A DNA stretch of 64,000 bases from Arthrobacter sp. DWC3 (GTDB taxonomy: Bacteria; Actinomycetota; Actinomycetes; Actinomycetales; Micrococcaceae). A program made the translations under genes and the position numbers. This document shows positions 16,722 through 26,433 of this stretch, in pieces. The stretch spans positions 186,001 to 250,000 of the forward strand of contig NZ_PJIP01000004.1 of assembly GCF_002929375.1 (NCBI RefSeq). The letters are read 5' to 3'. The notes under the pieces are model-generated. The model saw only the letters and a list, made by a program, of their open reading frames with translations. It did no database searches and was not told the DNA's origin. Numbering within the stretch: position 1 is the first letter of the stretch; each line of letters begins with the position of its first letter.

Positions 16722-17806
16722 CAGAGCTCCACCACCGAACGGAGCACGGCGCCGCCGTGCATCTTCTCGAAGGCTTCCTCGACCTGGTCGAGGCGGATGC
16801 GCTCGGTCACGAAGGCGTCGAGGTCGAGGTTGCCCTGCAGGTAGTGGCTGACGAGCATGGGGAAGTCGCGGCTGGGCAGGCAGTCGCCGTACCAGGAGGA
16901 CTTTAGCGAGCCGCCGCGCCCGAAGACGTCGAGCAGCGGCAGGTCGATGGTCATGTCCGGTGTTGGGACGCCCACGAGCACCACGGTGCCGGCGAGGTCG
17001 CGCGCGTAGAACGCCTGCTTGTAGGTCTCGGGGCGGCCGACGGCGTCGATCACCACGTCGGCGCCGTTGCCGCCGGTCAGGGCGCGGATGGCCTCCACGG
17101 GGTCCTCGTCCTTCGAGTTGAGGACGTGCGTGGCGCCCAGGCCCCTGGCGAGCTCGAGCTTCCGGTCGTCGATGTCGACGGCGATGATGGTGGTGGCTCC
17201 GGCGAGCCTCGAGCCGGCGACGGCGGCGATGCCGACCCCGCCGCAGCCGATCACCGCGACGGAGTCGCCGCGGGAGACATTGCCGGTGTTGATGGCCGCT
17301 CCGATGCCGGCCATGACGCCGCACCCGAGGAGGCCCACGGCCGCGGCGTCCGCCGCCGGATCCACCTTGGTGCACTGGCCGGCCGCCACGAGGGTCTTCT
17401 CCGCGAAGGCGCCGATGCCGAGTGCGGGGGACAGGACGGTGCCGTCCTCGAGGGTCATCTTCTGCGTGGCGTTGTGCGTGTCGAAGCAGTACTGGGGTTC
17501 GCCCCGGCGGCAGGCACGGCACTCGCCGCAGACGGCGCGCCAGTTGAGGATCACCCGGTCGCCGGGGGCCACGGTGGTGACGTCGTCGCCCACCGCACTG
17601 ACCACGCCGGTGGCCTCATGGCCCAGCAGGAACGGGAACTCGTCGTTGATCCCGCCCTGCTTGTAGTGCAGGTCCGTGTGACAGACGCCGCAGGTCAGGA
17701 TGTCGACGAGCGCCTCGCCCGGCCCCGGGTCCGGCACCAGGATGGTCTCGATGGAGGCAGGGGCATCCTTCGCCCGCACCACGACGCCTTGAACTCTGTG
17801 CACCAT
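16721..17806 (-). CDS. mscR: S-(hydroxymethyl)mycothiol dehydrogenase
   Basis: 361 residues, a full-length zinc-dependent class III-type alcohol dehydrogenase. [14 protein letters not shown] carries catalytic zinc ligands; GHEATGVV carries the next; [15 protein letters not shown] is the four-cysteine structural zinc lobe; [18 protein letters not shown] is the NAD-binding turn. [16 protein letters not shown] and [12 protein letters not shown] match the mycothiol-dependent branch. It oxidises the formaldehyde-mycothiol adduct (and can reduce S-nitrosomycothiol) in the cytoplasm. The MBL hydrolase overlaps its 3' end, and mycoredoxin lies just upstream on the same strand. Confidence 0.92.
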   Translation of the reverse strand: MVHRVQGVVVRAKDAPASIETILVPDPGPGEALVDILTCGVCHTDLHYKQGGINDEFPFLLGHEATGVVSAVGDDVTTVAPGDRVILNWRAVCGECRACRRGEPQYCFDTHNATQKMTLEDGTVLSPALGIGAFAEKTLVAAGQCTKVDPAADAAAVGLLGCGVMAGIGAAINTGNVSRGDSVAVIGCGGVGIAAVAGSRLAGATTIIAVDIDDRKLELARGLGATHVLNSKDEDPVEAIRALTGGNGADVVIDAVGRPETYKQAFYARDLAGTVVLVGVPTPDMTIDLPLLDVFGRGGSLKSSWYGDCLPSRDFPMLVSHYLQGNLDLDAFVTERIRLDQVEEAFEKMHGGAVLRSVVEL

Positions 17807-17824
17807 GTTCTCTCATGCCCTTCC

Positions 17825-17864
17825 GCTGGGAGCGGCGCACCGACCGATGGGCGCCGCTTCCAGC
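17825..17864 (-). terminator. Hairpin between mycoredoxin and mscR
   Basis: 14-bp stem with one G.T pair (GCTGGGAGCGGCGC and partner), 12-nt loop. On the leftward strand it follows the mycoredoxin stop by ~45 bp and precedes the mscR start by ~20 bp, so it probably separates the two units or attenuates read-through. Confidence 0.6.
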
Positions 17865-17909
17865 ATATGGGGGACGGCTCGAGCGCGGGGAAGGCGTTCG
17901 GCGAGGACG

Positions 17910-18167
17910 CTAGGCGGCGAGCCTGGTCCTGACGTCCGCCACGGAGGGGTTCGTCGCGGTGGTGCCGTCGGGGAAGATCACGGTGGGCACCGTCTGGTTG
18001 CCGCCGTTGAGCGATGCCACGAGCTCCGCAGTCCCCTCGACCTCCTCGATGTTGACCTCGGTGTAGCCGATGCCCTGCGCGTCCAGCTGCGACTTCAGTC
18101 GGCGGCAGTATCCGCACCACGAGGTGGAGAACATGGTGATGGATCCGGCTTCTGGCGTGTAGTCCAC
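17910..18167 (-). CDS. mrx1: Mycoredoxin (glutaredoxin-like, CGYC)
   Basis: 85 residues from a GTG at 18167 with TGAGGAG upstream; a longer frame adds a basic tail with no family similarity. ITMFSTSWCGYCRRLK places the redox pair at C18 and C21 in the CGYC motif of mycoredoxin 1, and TVPTVIFPDGT is the cis-proline strand. It reduces mycothiol mixed disulfides in the cytoplasm, using mycothiol and mycothione reductase. Location next to the mycothiol-dependent dehydrogenase supports the assignment over a plain glutaredoxin. It is divergent from chorismate mutase. Confidence 0.9.
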   Translation of the reverse strand: MDYTPEAGSITMFSTSWCGYCRRLKSQLDAQGIGYTEVNIEEVEGTAELVASLNGGNQTVPTVIFPDGTTATNPSVADVRTRLAA

Positions 18168-18279
18168 GGTGCTCCTCAGGTCTGGGTACGGGTTCGCCGT
18201 GCCCTGTGTCGATACGCGGGCCGCTTCTTGCGCCCGTAGTTTCGTCAACGCGGATCGCCGCCGGGCCATTCCGCACCGG

Positions 18280-18285
18280 TAGGCT
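18280..18285 (+). promoter_or_regulatory. -10 box (TAGGCT) before chorismate mutase
   Basis: TAGGCT lies 6 nt (CTCGCC) before the ATG at 18292. There is no Shine-Dalgarno sequence, so a leaderless transcript starting at the A of ATG is likely. Confidence 0.55.
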
Positions 18286-18291
18286 CTCGCC

Positions 18292-18594
18292 ATGGCTGAA
18301 GCAGACGAGGTACAGAACGCGAATCAGTTGGCGGCGGTCCGGGTGGCCATCGACGAGGTGGACGAGCAGATCGTCGCCCTCATCTCCCGCCGGGAACGGC
18401 TGGTCCGCCGGGCCGGTTCACTCAAGCACGACGACGCCTCGGTGCGCGCACCGGCACGCGTGGAGCGGGTCATCACCAACGTGCGCGACTACGCATCGAA
18501 GCAGGGTGTGGATCCCACGGTCGTCGAGCAGACCTACCGTGCCATGATCTCGGCGTTCATCGAGTTCGAGCTGCGGGTGCGGCGGGAGCCCTGA
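18292..18594 (+). CDS. Chorismate mutase, AroQ type
   Basis: 100 residues, the length of a single AroQ helical domain. [32 protein letters not shown] contains the helix-1 pattern (D..D..I..L...R) that builds the active site, and [17 protein letters not shown] is the third helix. It converts chorismate to prephenate for Phe/Tyr synthesis. Members this short often need DAHP synthase for full activity. It stands alone 150 bp before thrS and appears to be expressed from a leaderless promoter. Confidence 0.85.
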   Translation: MAEADEVQNANQLAAVRVAIDEVDEQIVALISRRERLVRRAGSLKHDDASVRAPARVERVITNVRDYASKQGVDPTVVEQTYRAMISAFIEFELRVRREP

Positions 18595-18748
18595 GGCTCG
18601 TCGCGGCGTCCTTCGCAGGACCGGTCGCGGCGAGCTTGTTGGTCGGCCCTCCGCCCACCCGATACGATCAGGACGGCGGTCCCAGCCCTCGTCGGGTCCC
18701 GCCGCGCCCGTTCGGGCACCTGTTCCCGATTCCCCAAGGAGACCGCCC

Positions 18749-20760
<2,012 letters not shown>

Positions 20761-20761
<1 letters not shown>

Positions 20762-21378
20762 TGGCCGACGGGGGGAGTGGGGACGGGAGCTCTGCCACGG
20801 GGTACCCGGGGGACGCCGAGGTCACCGACGGGTTCGAACTCGCGGGCGTGCCCGACGCCTTCCAGCGCCTGTGGACCCCGCACCGCCTCGCCTACATCAA
20901 GGGCGGCCAGGAGCAGGTCACGTCCGAGCAGACCTGCCCCTTCTGCCGCGCGCCGCACCTGAGCGACGAGGAGTCGCTGATCGTCCACCGCGGGACGTAC
21001 GCCTTCGTGCTCCTCAACCTGTTCCCGTACAACGCCGGCCACCTCCTGATCTGCCCCTACCGGCACGTGCCCGACTACACGGACATCGACGAGGCGGAGA
21101 CCGCCGAGATCGCGGCCCTCACGCAGACGGCGATGCGCGTGCTCCGCGGTGTCTCCAATCCCTCCGGCTTCAACCTCGGCATGAACCAGGGCGTCACCGG
21201 CGGCGCGGGCATCGCCGCCCACCTCCACCAGCACGTGGTGCCCCGGTGGGGCGGCGACGGCAACTTCCTGCCGATCATCGCGCAGACCAAGGCCATCACG
21301 CAGACGCTGGGTGAGGTCCGCGCGCAGGTCGCGGACGCGTGGCCCGCTGCCGGCGACACCCGGGGACCGGTCACCTGA
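20761..21378 (+). CDS. HIT domain protein (Ap4A phosphorylase-like)
   Basis: 205 residues. CPFCRAPHLSDEESLIVHRG begins the HIT fold with a CxxC pair, NLFPYNAGHLLICPYRHVPDY is the central strand, and HLHQHVVPRWGGD is the histidine triad with the catalytic histidine. In actinobacteria the HIT gene between thrS and pgsA corresponds to the mycobacterial diadenosine tetraphosphate phosphorylase-type protein, so a role in clearing alarmone-like dinucleotides made by aminoacyl-tRNA synthetases is plausible. It overlaps both neighbours by a single base. Confidence 0.92.
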
Positions 21379-22037
21379 TGCTGAACCGGTACGCGCGCGG
21401 CTTCTTCACACGCCTCTTCACCCCGCTGGCCCGTACCCTGCTCCGCTGGGGAGTATCGCCCGACGCCGTGACCATCACGGGCACCCTCGGCGTGGCCGGC
21501 GGCGCGCTGGTCTTCTACCCGCTCGGGCAGCTGTTCTGGGGCACGGTCTTCATCACGCTCTTCGTGTTCTCCGACGTGATCGACGGCATCATGGCGCGCA
21601 TGAAGGGTCACGGCGGTTCCTGGGGGAACTTCCTCGACTCCACGCTCGACCGCATCGCGGACGGCGCGCTGTTCGCCGGCGTCGCGGTCTGGTTCTTCAC
21701 CGGCGGGCAGAACGAGGCGATCGCCGTGGCGGCCCTCGCCTGCCTCGTGCTGGGCATGCTCGTCTCCTACGCGCGGGCCAAGGCGGAATCCCTCGGCTTC
21801 ACGGCGAACGTCGGGGTGGCCGAGCGCGCCGAACGCCTCGTCTCCGTCCTCGTGGTCACGGGGCTGACAGGGCTCGGCCTGCCGGAGGGCGTGCTGCTGG
21901 CGGTCCTCGTCATCCTCGCGGTCGCGAGCCTCGTCACGGTGTTCCAGAGGATCAGGGCCGTGCGGCGCCAGTCCCTGGAGGCCCCGCGGGCCGCGGCGGA
22001 TCCGTCCGGAGCCTCGCGGGACGCTGCGGGCGAGTAG
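21378..22037 (+). CDS. pgsA: Phosphatidylinositol phosphate synthase (CDP-alcohol phosphatidyltransferase)
   Basis: 219 residues, six transmembrane helices expected. The CDP-alcohol motif D-x2-DG-x2-AR-x8-G-x3-D-x3-D is intact in SDVIDGIMARMKGHGGSWG and NFLDSTLDRIAD. In actinobacteria this enzyme joins CDP-diacylglycerol and inositol 1-phosphate to make phosphatidylinositol phosphate. The ATG at 21378 overlaps the HIT stop (TGATG). In many relatives the acyltransferase and mannosyltransferase (PimA) genes follow directly. Here they do not: the strand turns and an orphan sigma factor gene is met. Confidence 0.93.
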   Translation: MLNRYARGFFTRLFTPLARTLLRWGVSPDAVTITGTLGVAGGALVFYPLGQLFWGTVFITLFVFSDVIDGIMARMKGHGGSWGNFLDSTLDRIADGALFAGVAVWFFTGGQNEAIAVAALACLVLGMLVSYARAKAESLGFTANVGVAERAERLVSVLVVTGLTGLGLPEGVLLAVLVILAVASLVTVFQRIRAVRRQSLEAPRAAADPSGASRDAAGE

Positions 22038-22183
22038 TCCCCGGGGCGCTGCGTGCGGCGCCGGCCGGTCTCGCGGTCTGGTTCGTCCTCTTGAATCGCT
22101 TCTCTCCGTGTCAGCGCTCCTTCGCGCGACGCCGTGGGTGTTCGTCCCGTCCTGCTCCTGGGCTGGTCCGGCCCGCTCGCGCC

Positions 22184-23008
22184 TCAGGACGCGGAGGCGA
22201 ACGCTGCGCGGGCCGACCTGAGCGAAGCGGCGCTTTCACGCCGGGGAGTCAGCGCGGCGCCCAGGTTCGACAGGTACTCGGTCCGCCGCTTCGGCGAGAT
22301 CCGGGAGACGGGGGCGGATGGGGTCTCGGCACTGTCGGCGTAGTGCGTGGCCAGCCCGTCCTGCAGCAGCCTCAGCGCCTCGGATTTCTGCTGCGATACG
22401 GCCGAGTGGGTGGTGCCGAGTTCCGCCGCGACCTCCGTCACCGACCTACCCTCGAAGAAGACCTGCTCGATGATGTGGCGCATGCGGGCAGGCAGGTGCG
22501 CGACGGCCTCGCGCAGGTGGTGTGCTTGTTCCGCGGCGAGCAGCGATGCCTCCGGGAGTTGCTCGGCAGCGGGAATGAAGTCGAGCACGGTCTCGTCGAG
22601 CGTCTGCACCGATCGGCCGGCGTCGTCGAGCGCTGCCCGGACCTCCTGCCGGCTCACGCCGAGCGTCATGGAGAGCTCCTCGACGGTCGGGGTGCGCCCG
22701 AGCGAAGCCGCCAGGGCGTCCTGAGCCGCAAGGGTGTCACCGATGCGTCGCCGGACGGATCGCGGTGCCCAGTCGTTGGACCGCAGCTCGTCCGCGAACG
22801 CGCCAGTGATCCGGCGCCGGGCGTAGGCGCCGAAGGGCACTCCGAGCGTGGGATCGAAGGAGTCCGCCGACGTTATGAGCGCTACGGCACCCACCGACGC
22901 GAGGTCGTCCCTCGAGAGATGCGTGGCACGGGCGCACAGGGCGGAGACGAGATACCCGACCAGAGGCAGGTTGTCGACGATCAGTTTTTCGCGGTCGCGT
23001 GAGTACAT
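22184..23008 (-). CDS. RNA polymerase sigma factor, FliA/WhiG-like
   Basis: 274 residues from an ATG at 23008 with GGGGAG 9 nt upstream; two upstream in-frame starts (ATG 23038, TTG 23059) have no ribosome site. Region 2 runs from REKLIVDNLPLVGYLVSAL through RSNDWAPRSVRRR; region 3 contains RTPTVEELSMTLGVSRQEV; region 4 is LPARMRHIIEQVFFEGRSVTEVAAELGTTHSAVS. This is the three-domain build of FliA, WhiG and general-stress sigma factors. No anti-sigma factor, anti-anti-sigma factor or flagellar gene is nearby, so its stimulus and regulon are unknown. Confidence 0.85.
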   Translation of the reverse strand: MYSRDREKLIVDNLPLVGYLVSALCARATHLSRDDLASVGAVALITSADSFDPTLGVPFGAYARRRITGAFADELRSNDWAPRSVRRRIGDTLAAQDALAASLGRTPTVEELSMTLGVSRQEVRAALDDAGRSVQTLDETVLDFIPAAEQLPEASLLAAEQAHHLREAVAHLPARMRHIIEQVFFEGRSVTEVAAELGTTHSAVSQQKSEALRLLQDGLATHYADSAETPSAPVSRISPKRRTEYLSNLGAALTPRRESAASLRSARAAFASAS

Positions 23009-23346
23009 GAGCAAGCTCCCCAGCTGCTTCGGTGGCATCGCTGTCCGCAGGTTCGGCAAGGGTCAGCCGCGGCGGCAGGACGTCGCTTCGAAGCTATCAG
23101 CGGGGTCCCGCCGGATAGGCGCGCTGGGTCAAACCTGCCCAAAGGCTGAGCTTCCGGTGCTAACGGTCCGCGGACGTGGCAGGAGAAAGACAGGAAAGCA
23201 GCAGGAAATGAAGCAGCAGGCAATGCTGTCGACCGACCTCGAGCCGGTGTGAGGACATCGCCAAGCATCCGCAGCGGTAGCCCGATGAGTCGGGCCGCCA
23301 TCGACCGTCTAACCACCAGAGAACCTCGACCGCGGAAGGACACGGC
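23009..23346. other. Intergenic region upstream of the sigma factor gene
   Basis: 338 bp between the leftward sigma gene and the rightward small gene. An imperfect inverted repeat, CTATC...GATAG around a GC-rich core, lies at about 23094-23120 and could be a regulatory or transcription-start element for the sigma gene. Nothing else is recognisable and no coding frame is convincing. Confidence 0.35.
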
Positions 23347-23571
23347 ATGATCCACCGGGAAGGGTGGCCACCACTCGACCTGCACATCGTCTCCGACCGG
23401 GACCTGCTCCTGCTGCAGCGGTCATCGGAGTCGACGTGCGCAGGACCAGGATGCACGGCGAAGGGCCGGGCCTCGCGCTGGTTCGACGGCTTGGACCGGG
23501 TGCTGGACGAGCTCGAGCGCCGTGACGTCGTCTCTGCCATGGCAGGAGAGCCCATGGACCCGCACCCGTAG
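23347..23571 (+). CDS. Small hypothetical protein
   Basis: 74 residues. The ATG at 23347 has GGAAGG 7 nt upstream, which is the main support. The sequence has an N-terminal strand-like stretch (LDLHIVSDRDLLLLQRSS), two cysteines spaced C-x4-C (CAGPGC) and a helical, acidic/basic C-terminal half (WFDGLDRVLDELERRDVV). No family is recognised and there is no signal peptide or membrane segment. It lies between the orphan sigma factor and pdxS, and might be spurious. Confidence 0.45.
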   Translation: MIHREGWPPLDLHIVSDRDLLLLQRSSESTCAGPGCTAKGRASRWFDGLDRVLDELERRDVVSAMAGEPMDPHP

Positions 23572-23660
23572 CAGGGCTGCGCCGAGTGGCGCGCGGCGAT
23601 GACGCGTGACGGCCGGCTACGCGCCGCAGCCGACGACCAGGGGAGGCCTGCGCTGCGTCG

Positions 23661-23666
23661 TATCAT
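23661..23666 (+). promoter_or_regulatory. Likely -10 box (TATCAT) of pdxS
   Basis: TATCAT followed by an AT-rich ~35-nt leader with AGGGG before the GTG at 23703. It is one of the few AT-rich spots in the area. No convincing -35. Confidence 0.4.
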
Positions 23667-23702
23667 GAAGGGTCAGCTTTTATCTACCTTTAGGGGCGAA
23701 TC

Positions 23703-24617
23703 GTGTCCACCGTTGAAGACCGTTCGGCAACCACAGCTCAGACCGGCGGCAACCGGGTCAAGCGTGGCATGGCCGAGATGCTCAAGGGCGGCGTCATCAT
23801 GGATGTCGTCACCGCCGAGCAGGCGCGCATCGCCGAGGACGCCGGTGCGGTAGCCGTCATGGCGCTCGAACGGGTCCCCGCCGATATCCGCGCCCAGGGC
23901 GGCGTGTCCCGCATGAGCGATCCCGACATGATCGACAGCATCATCGAGACCGTGTCCATCCCGGTCATGGCGAAGGCGCGCATCGGTCACTTCGTCGAGG
24001 CGCAGGTACTGCAGTCCCTCGGCGTCGACTACATCGACGAGTCCGAGGTCCTCACGCCCGCCGACTTCACCAACCACATCGACAAGTGGAAGTTCACCGT
24101 CCCCTTCGTCTGCGGTGCCACCAACCTGGGCGAGGCGCTGCGGCGCATCAACGAGGGCGCTGCGATGATCCGTTCCAAGGGTGAGGCGGGGACCGGCGAC
24201 GTCTCGAACGCCACGATGCACATGCGCAAGATCCGCTCGGAGATCAACCGCCTGTCCTCGATGGCGGAGGACGAGCTGTACGTCGCGGCCAAGGAGCTCC
24301 AGGCACCCTACGAGCTCGTGAAGGAAGTGGCCTCCGCGGGCCGCCTGCCCGTGGTCCTGTTCACCGCGGGCGGCATCGCCACCCCGGCGGACGCCGCCAT
24401 GATGATGCAGCTCGGCGCGGACGGCGTCTTCGTGGGCTCCGGCATCTTCAAGTCCGGCAATCCCGCCCAGCGCGCGAACGCCATCGTCCAGGCGACCACC
24501 TTCCACGACGATCCGGACATGATCGCCAAGGTGTCCCGCGGTCTCGGCGAGGCCATGGTCGGCATCAACGTCGACGAGATCCCGCAGCCCCACCGTCTCG
24601 CGGAGCGCGGCTGGTAG
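23703..24617 (+). CDS. pdxS: Pyridoxal 5'-phosphate synthase, lyase subunit PdxS
   Basis: 304 residues, full length. [44 protein letters not shown] is the hallmark PdxS start, with catalytic lysines in [10 protein letters not shown] and [11 protein letters not shown]-type segments (here [12 protein letters not shown]) and the phosphate loop [29 protein letters not shown]. It condenses ribose 5-phosphate, glyceraldehyde 3-phosphate and ammonia into PLP as a dodecamer with the glutaminase PdxT. The partner gene lies about 9 kb downstream rather than adjacent. A strong terminator follows, so pdxS is monocistronic here. Confidence 0.98.
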   Translation: MSTVEDRSATTAQTGGNRVKRGMAEMLKGGVIMDVVTAEQARIAEDAGAVAVMALERVPADIRAQGGVSRMSDPDMIDSIIETVSIPVMAKARIGHFVEAQVLQSLGVDYIDESEVLTPADFTNHIDKWKFTVPFVCGATNLGEALRRINEGAAMIRSKGEAGTGDVSNATMHMRKIRSEINRLSSMAEDELYVAAKELQAPYELVKEVASAGRLPVVLFTAGGIATPADAAMMMQLGADGVFVGSGIFKSGNPAQRANAIVQATTFHDDPDMIAKVSRGLGEAMVGINVDEIPQPHRLAERGW

Positions 24618-24637
24618 TAGCGGCTTCCAGGCGATCG

Positions 24638-24668
24638 AGGACCGCAGCCCGTCCCGGGCTGCGGTCCT
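24638..24668 (+). terminator. Intrinsic terminator after pdxS
   Basis: Perfect 14-bp stem (AGGACCGCAGCCCG and its complement) with a 3-nt loop, followed by TT. Lies 21 bp after the pdxS stop and may also serve the convergent MerR gene. Confidence 0.85.
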
Positions 24669-24692
24669 TTCCACGTCACGTGCCGGTCCGCG

Positions 24693-25502
24693 TCACCGGC
24701 TGAAGGGGACCGCGACGTCGCAGACCTCGGCTTCCGGATGGGCGTCGTCGAACGGGGCGAAGTAGATCTCCCGCGGGGGGAGAGATGGTGTGAGGCCTTC
24801 ACGCGACAGCCAGGCGTAGACCTCGTCGTATGCCGTGAGGATCTGCGGGTACACCACCTCGGCCTGCGTGAGCCTGACGAAGGCCAGGTGCCCGGCCGGC
24901 TCGACCAGCACGTTCGTCGCACCGGAGACGTCCGACGGCAGCACGCCGCTGCGCACCGGTACGGCGTTCTCGACGACGCCGTCCGTGTCGTCGTTCACAG
25001 GGCTCCGGTAGATGGTGGTCAGCGGTCCCGCCCACCCGCCGAGTCCCTCGGCCACGGCTGCGAGGCGGTCGCACGACGAGCGGATGAAGTCCGGGATCTC
25101 CTCCGGTCGCACCCGCTTCCTCTCCGTCACATAGGTGGTGGCACCGTATTCCCTCGTCCTGACGTCCATCAGCGTCTCCTTCCCGTGCATGAGTTGCGAC
25201 ATCACGTAGGCGGCCAGGTGCCGTTGGGCGAGCCGGGTCGCTTCGACGCCCGCCCAGTAGTCGGCGAGCAGCCCGGCACGTCGGTCGGCGTCCTCCTGCA
25301 GGACGGCGGCGATCATGCCCAGCGGCATGTCGAGCCCGCGCAGCAGGATGATCAGGCGTGCTTCGGTCTCCTGGTGGTCGCCGTAGTACCTGTAGCCGTT
25401 CCGCGGATCCACCTCCGCGGGCGGGAGGAGGCCGCTCTCCGCGTACAGGCGCAGTGCCTTGCTGCTCAGTCGCGTGCGGCGGCTGAAAGCCTCACTGCTC
25501 AT
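24693..25502 (-). CDS. MerR family regulator with GyrI-like effector domain
   Basis: 269 residues. Residues ~1-70 are a MerR winged helix (SEAFSRRTRLSSKALRLYAESGLLPP, NGYRYYGDHQETEARLIILLRGLDMP), followed by a coiled linker. Residues ~120-265 resemble the GyrI/AraC effector-binding (BltR/BmrR type) fold, starting DVRTREYGATTYVTERKRV and ending REIYFAPFDD. Such regulators bind hydrophobic drugs and switch on exporters, but no exporter is adjacent. The ATG at 25502 lies immediately after a decayed DUF664 fragment on the same strand. Confidence 0.85.
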   Translation of the reverse strand: MSSEAFSRRTRLSSKALRLYAESGLLPPAEVDPRNGYRYYGDHQETEARLIILLRGLDMPLGMIAAVLQEDADRRAGLLADYWAGVEATRLAQRHLAAYVMSQLMHGKETLMDVRTREYGATTYVTERKRVRPEEIPDFIRSSCDRLAAVAEGLGGWAGPLTTIYRSPVNDDTDGVVENAVPVRSGVLPSDVSGATNVLVEPAGHLAFVRLTQAEVVYPQILTAYDEVYAWLSREGLTPSLPPREIYFAPFDDAHPEAEVCDVAVPFSR

Positions 25503-25690
25503 CAGCGGCGCGGAGACCCAGGTCGGTGAGGGCACCAGGTGGCGGGCGCCGTCGGGGTCGGCCCGCGGGCCTTGAGGACCACCGTCCCGCGGAGATGGTC
25601 CAGGAACCCCTCGAGCGTGGTGCGTTCGTCCTCGGCCAGGGGAGGGAACGGGCGGGAGTCGCCCTGCAGGCCACAGTACCCACGCCGGTC
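25503..25690 (-). pseudogene. Remnant of a DUF664 (DinB-like, mycothiol-transferase-type) gene
   Basis: Read leftwards, one frame gives RPFPPLAEDERTTLEGFLDH followed by LRGTVVLKARG, the conserved start of DUF664 proteins (P-x-DER-x-x-L-x-FLD-x-x-R). A shift to the next frame then gives ADPDGARHLVPSPTWV, which fits the continuation of the same family before running into the MerR start. Only about 50 of ~165 residues remain, with no good start codon and one frameshift. It is therefore a truncated relic between the GNAT and MerR genes. Similarity is judged by eye. Confidence 0.5.
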
Positions 25691-25694
25691 CGGC

Positions 25695-26411
25695 TCAGAG
25701 CCCGAGCAACCACGTCCTGCCCCGACCGAGCAGGGTGAACCCCCGCCGGGACAGGAACTCGTACCCCTCCGGCGTGGCATTGACGGCGAGGTGCGCCGCG
25801 CCGGCCTCACCGGCGGCGCGGGCGACGGCGCTGAGCAGGGCGGTCGCGAGTCCGCGGCGCTGGTGGGCCGGAAGGACTTCGAGGTGGTGGATGCCGCCGA
25901 GCCCGCGGAGGCCCGGGTCGCCGACGGGGCGGAACGAGTACGCGGCGCCCGAGATGTTGCCGCTCGCGGCGTCCCGGGTCACTGCGTGCCACGCCTGCCG
26001 TGGCTCCGACCGCACCACCCGCAGTTCCTGCTCGAGCGGTCCCGAGTAGTCGGGCACCTCCGTGGTGAGCACGGCGTCGTCGTCCCCGGACCGGACGACG
26101 GCGGAGACCGGCGCCGCCATCCACCACGGCTGCCAGCTCGGGGCGAAGCCGAGAGGGCCGAGGTCGACGGCGTCCACCGCGCTGTTGAGCCATATCCGCG
26201 CCGACGTGGCGCCGAGCCTTGATCCCTCCGCCAGGGCGGGGCGCACGGCGGTGGCGCTGACGGCGTCGGGGAACATCATCAGCAGTTCTCGCCGGGCGGG
26301 CAGCCAGACCCAGGTGCAGCCGTGCGTGGAGAAGGTCTTCCCACCCGTGGCCGCGGCGAGCGCCGCGAACCACGCGGTCTGGAGCCGCTGGGACTGCGCG
26401 ATCGTCACCAT
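25695..26411 (-). CDS. GNAT family N-acetyltransferase
   Basis: 238 residues from the ATG at 26411. The C-terminal half is a GNAT domain: GLGGIHHLEVLPAHQRRGLATALL has the acetyl-CoA pyrophosphate loop (Q/R-x-x-G-x-A pattern), and AHLAVNATPEGYEFLSRRGFTLLGRG is the usual final strand pair. The N-terminal half lacks an obvious match and may be a second degenerate GNAT fold. Substrate unknown. The gene starts 22 bp after the M3 peptidase stop and is probably co-transcribed with it. Confidence 0.8.
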   Translation of the reverse strand: MVTIAQSQRLQTAWFAALAAATGGKTFSTHGCTWVWLPARRELLMMFPDAVSATAVRPALAEGSRLGATSARIWLNSAVDAVDLGPLGFAPSWQPWWMAAPVSAVVRSGDDDAVLTTEVPDYSGPLEQELRVVRSEPRQAWHAVTRDAASGNISGAAYSFRPVGDPGLRGLGGIHHLEVLPAHQRRGLATALLSAVARAAGEAGAAHLAVNATPEGYEFLSRRGFTLLGRGRTWLLGL

Positions 26412-26433
26412 GCCGCGCGGCCCGGGCCCGTCC

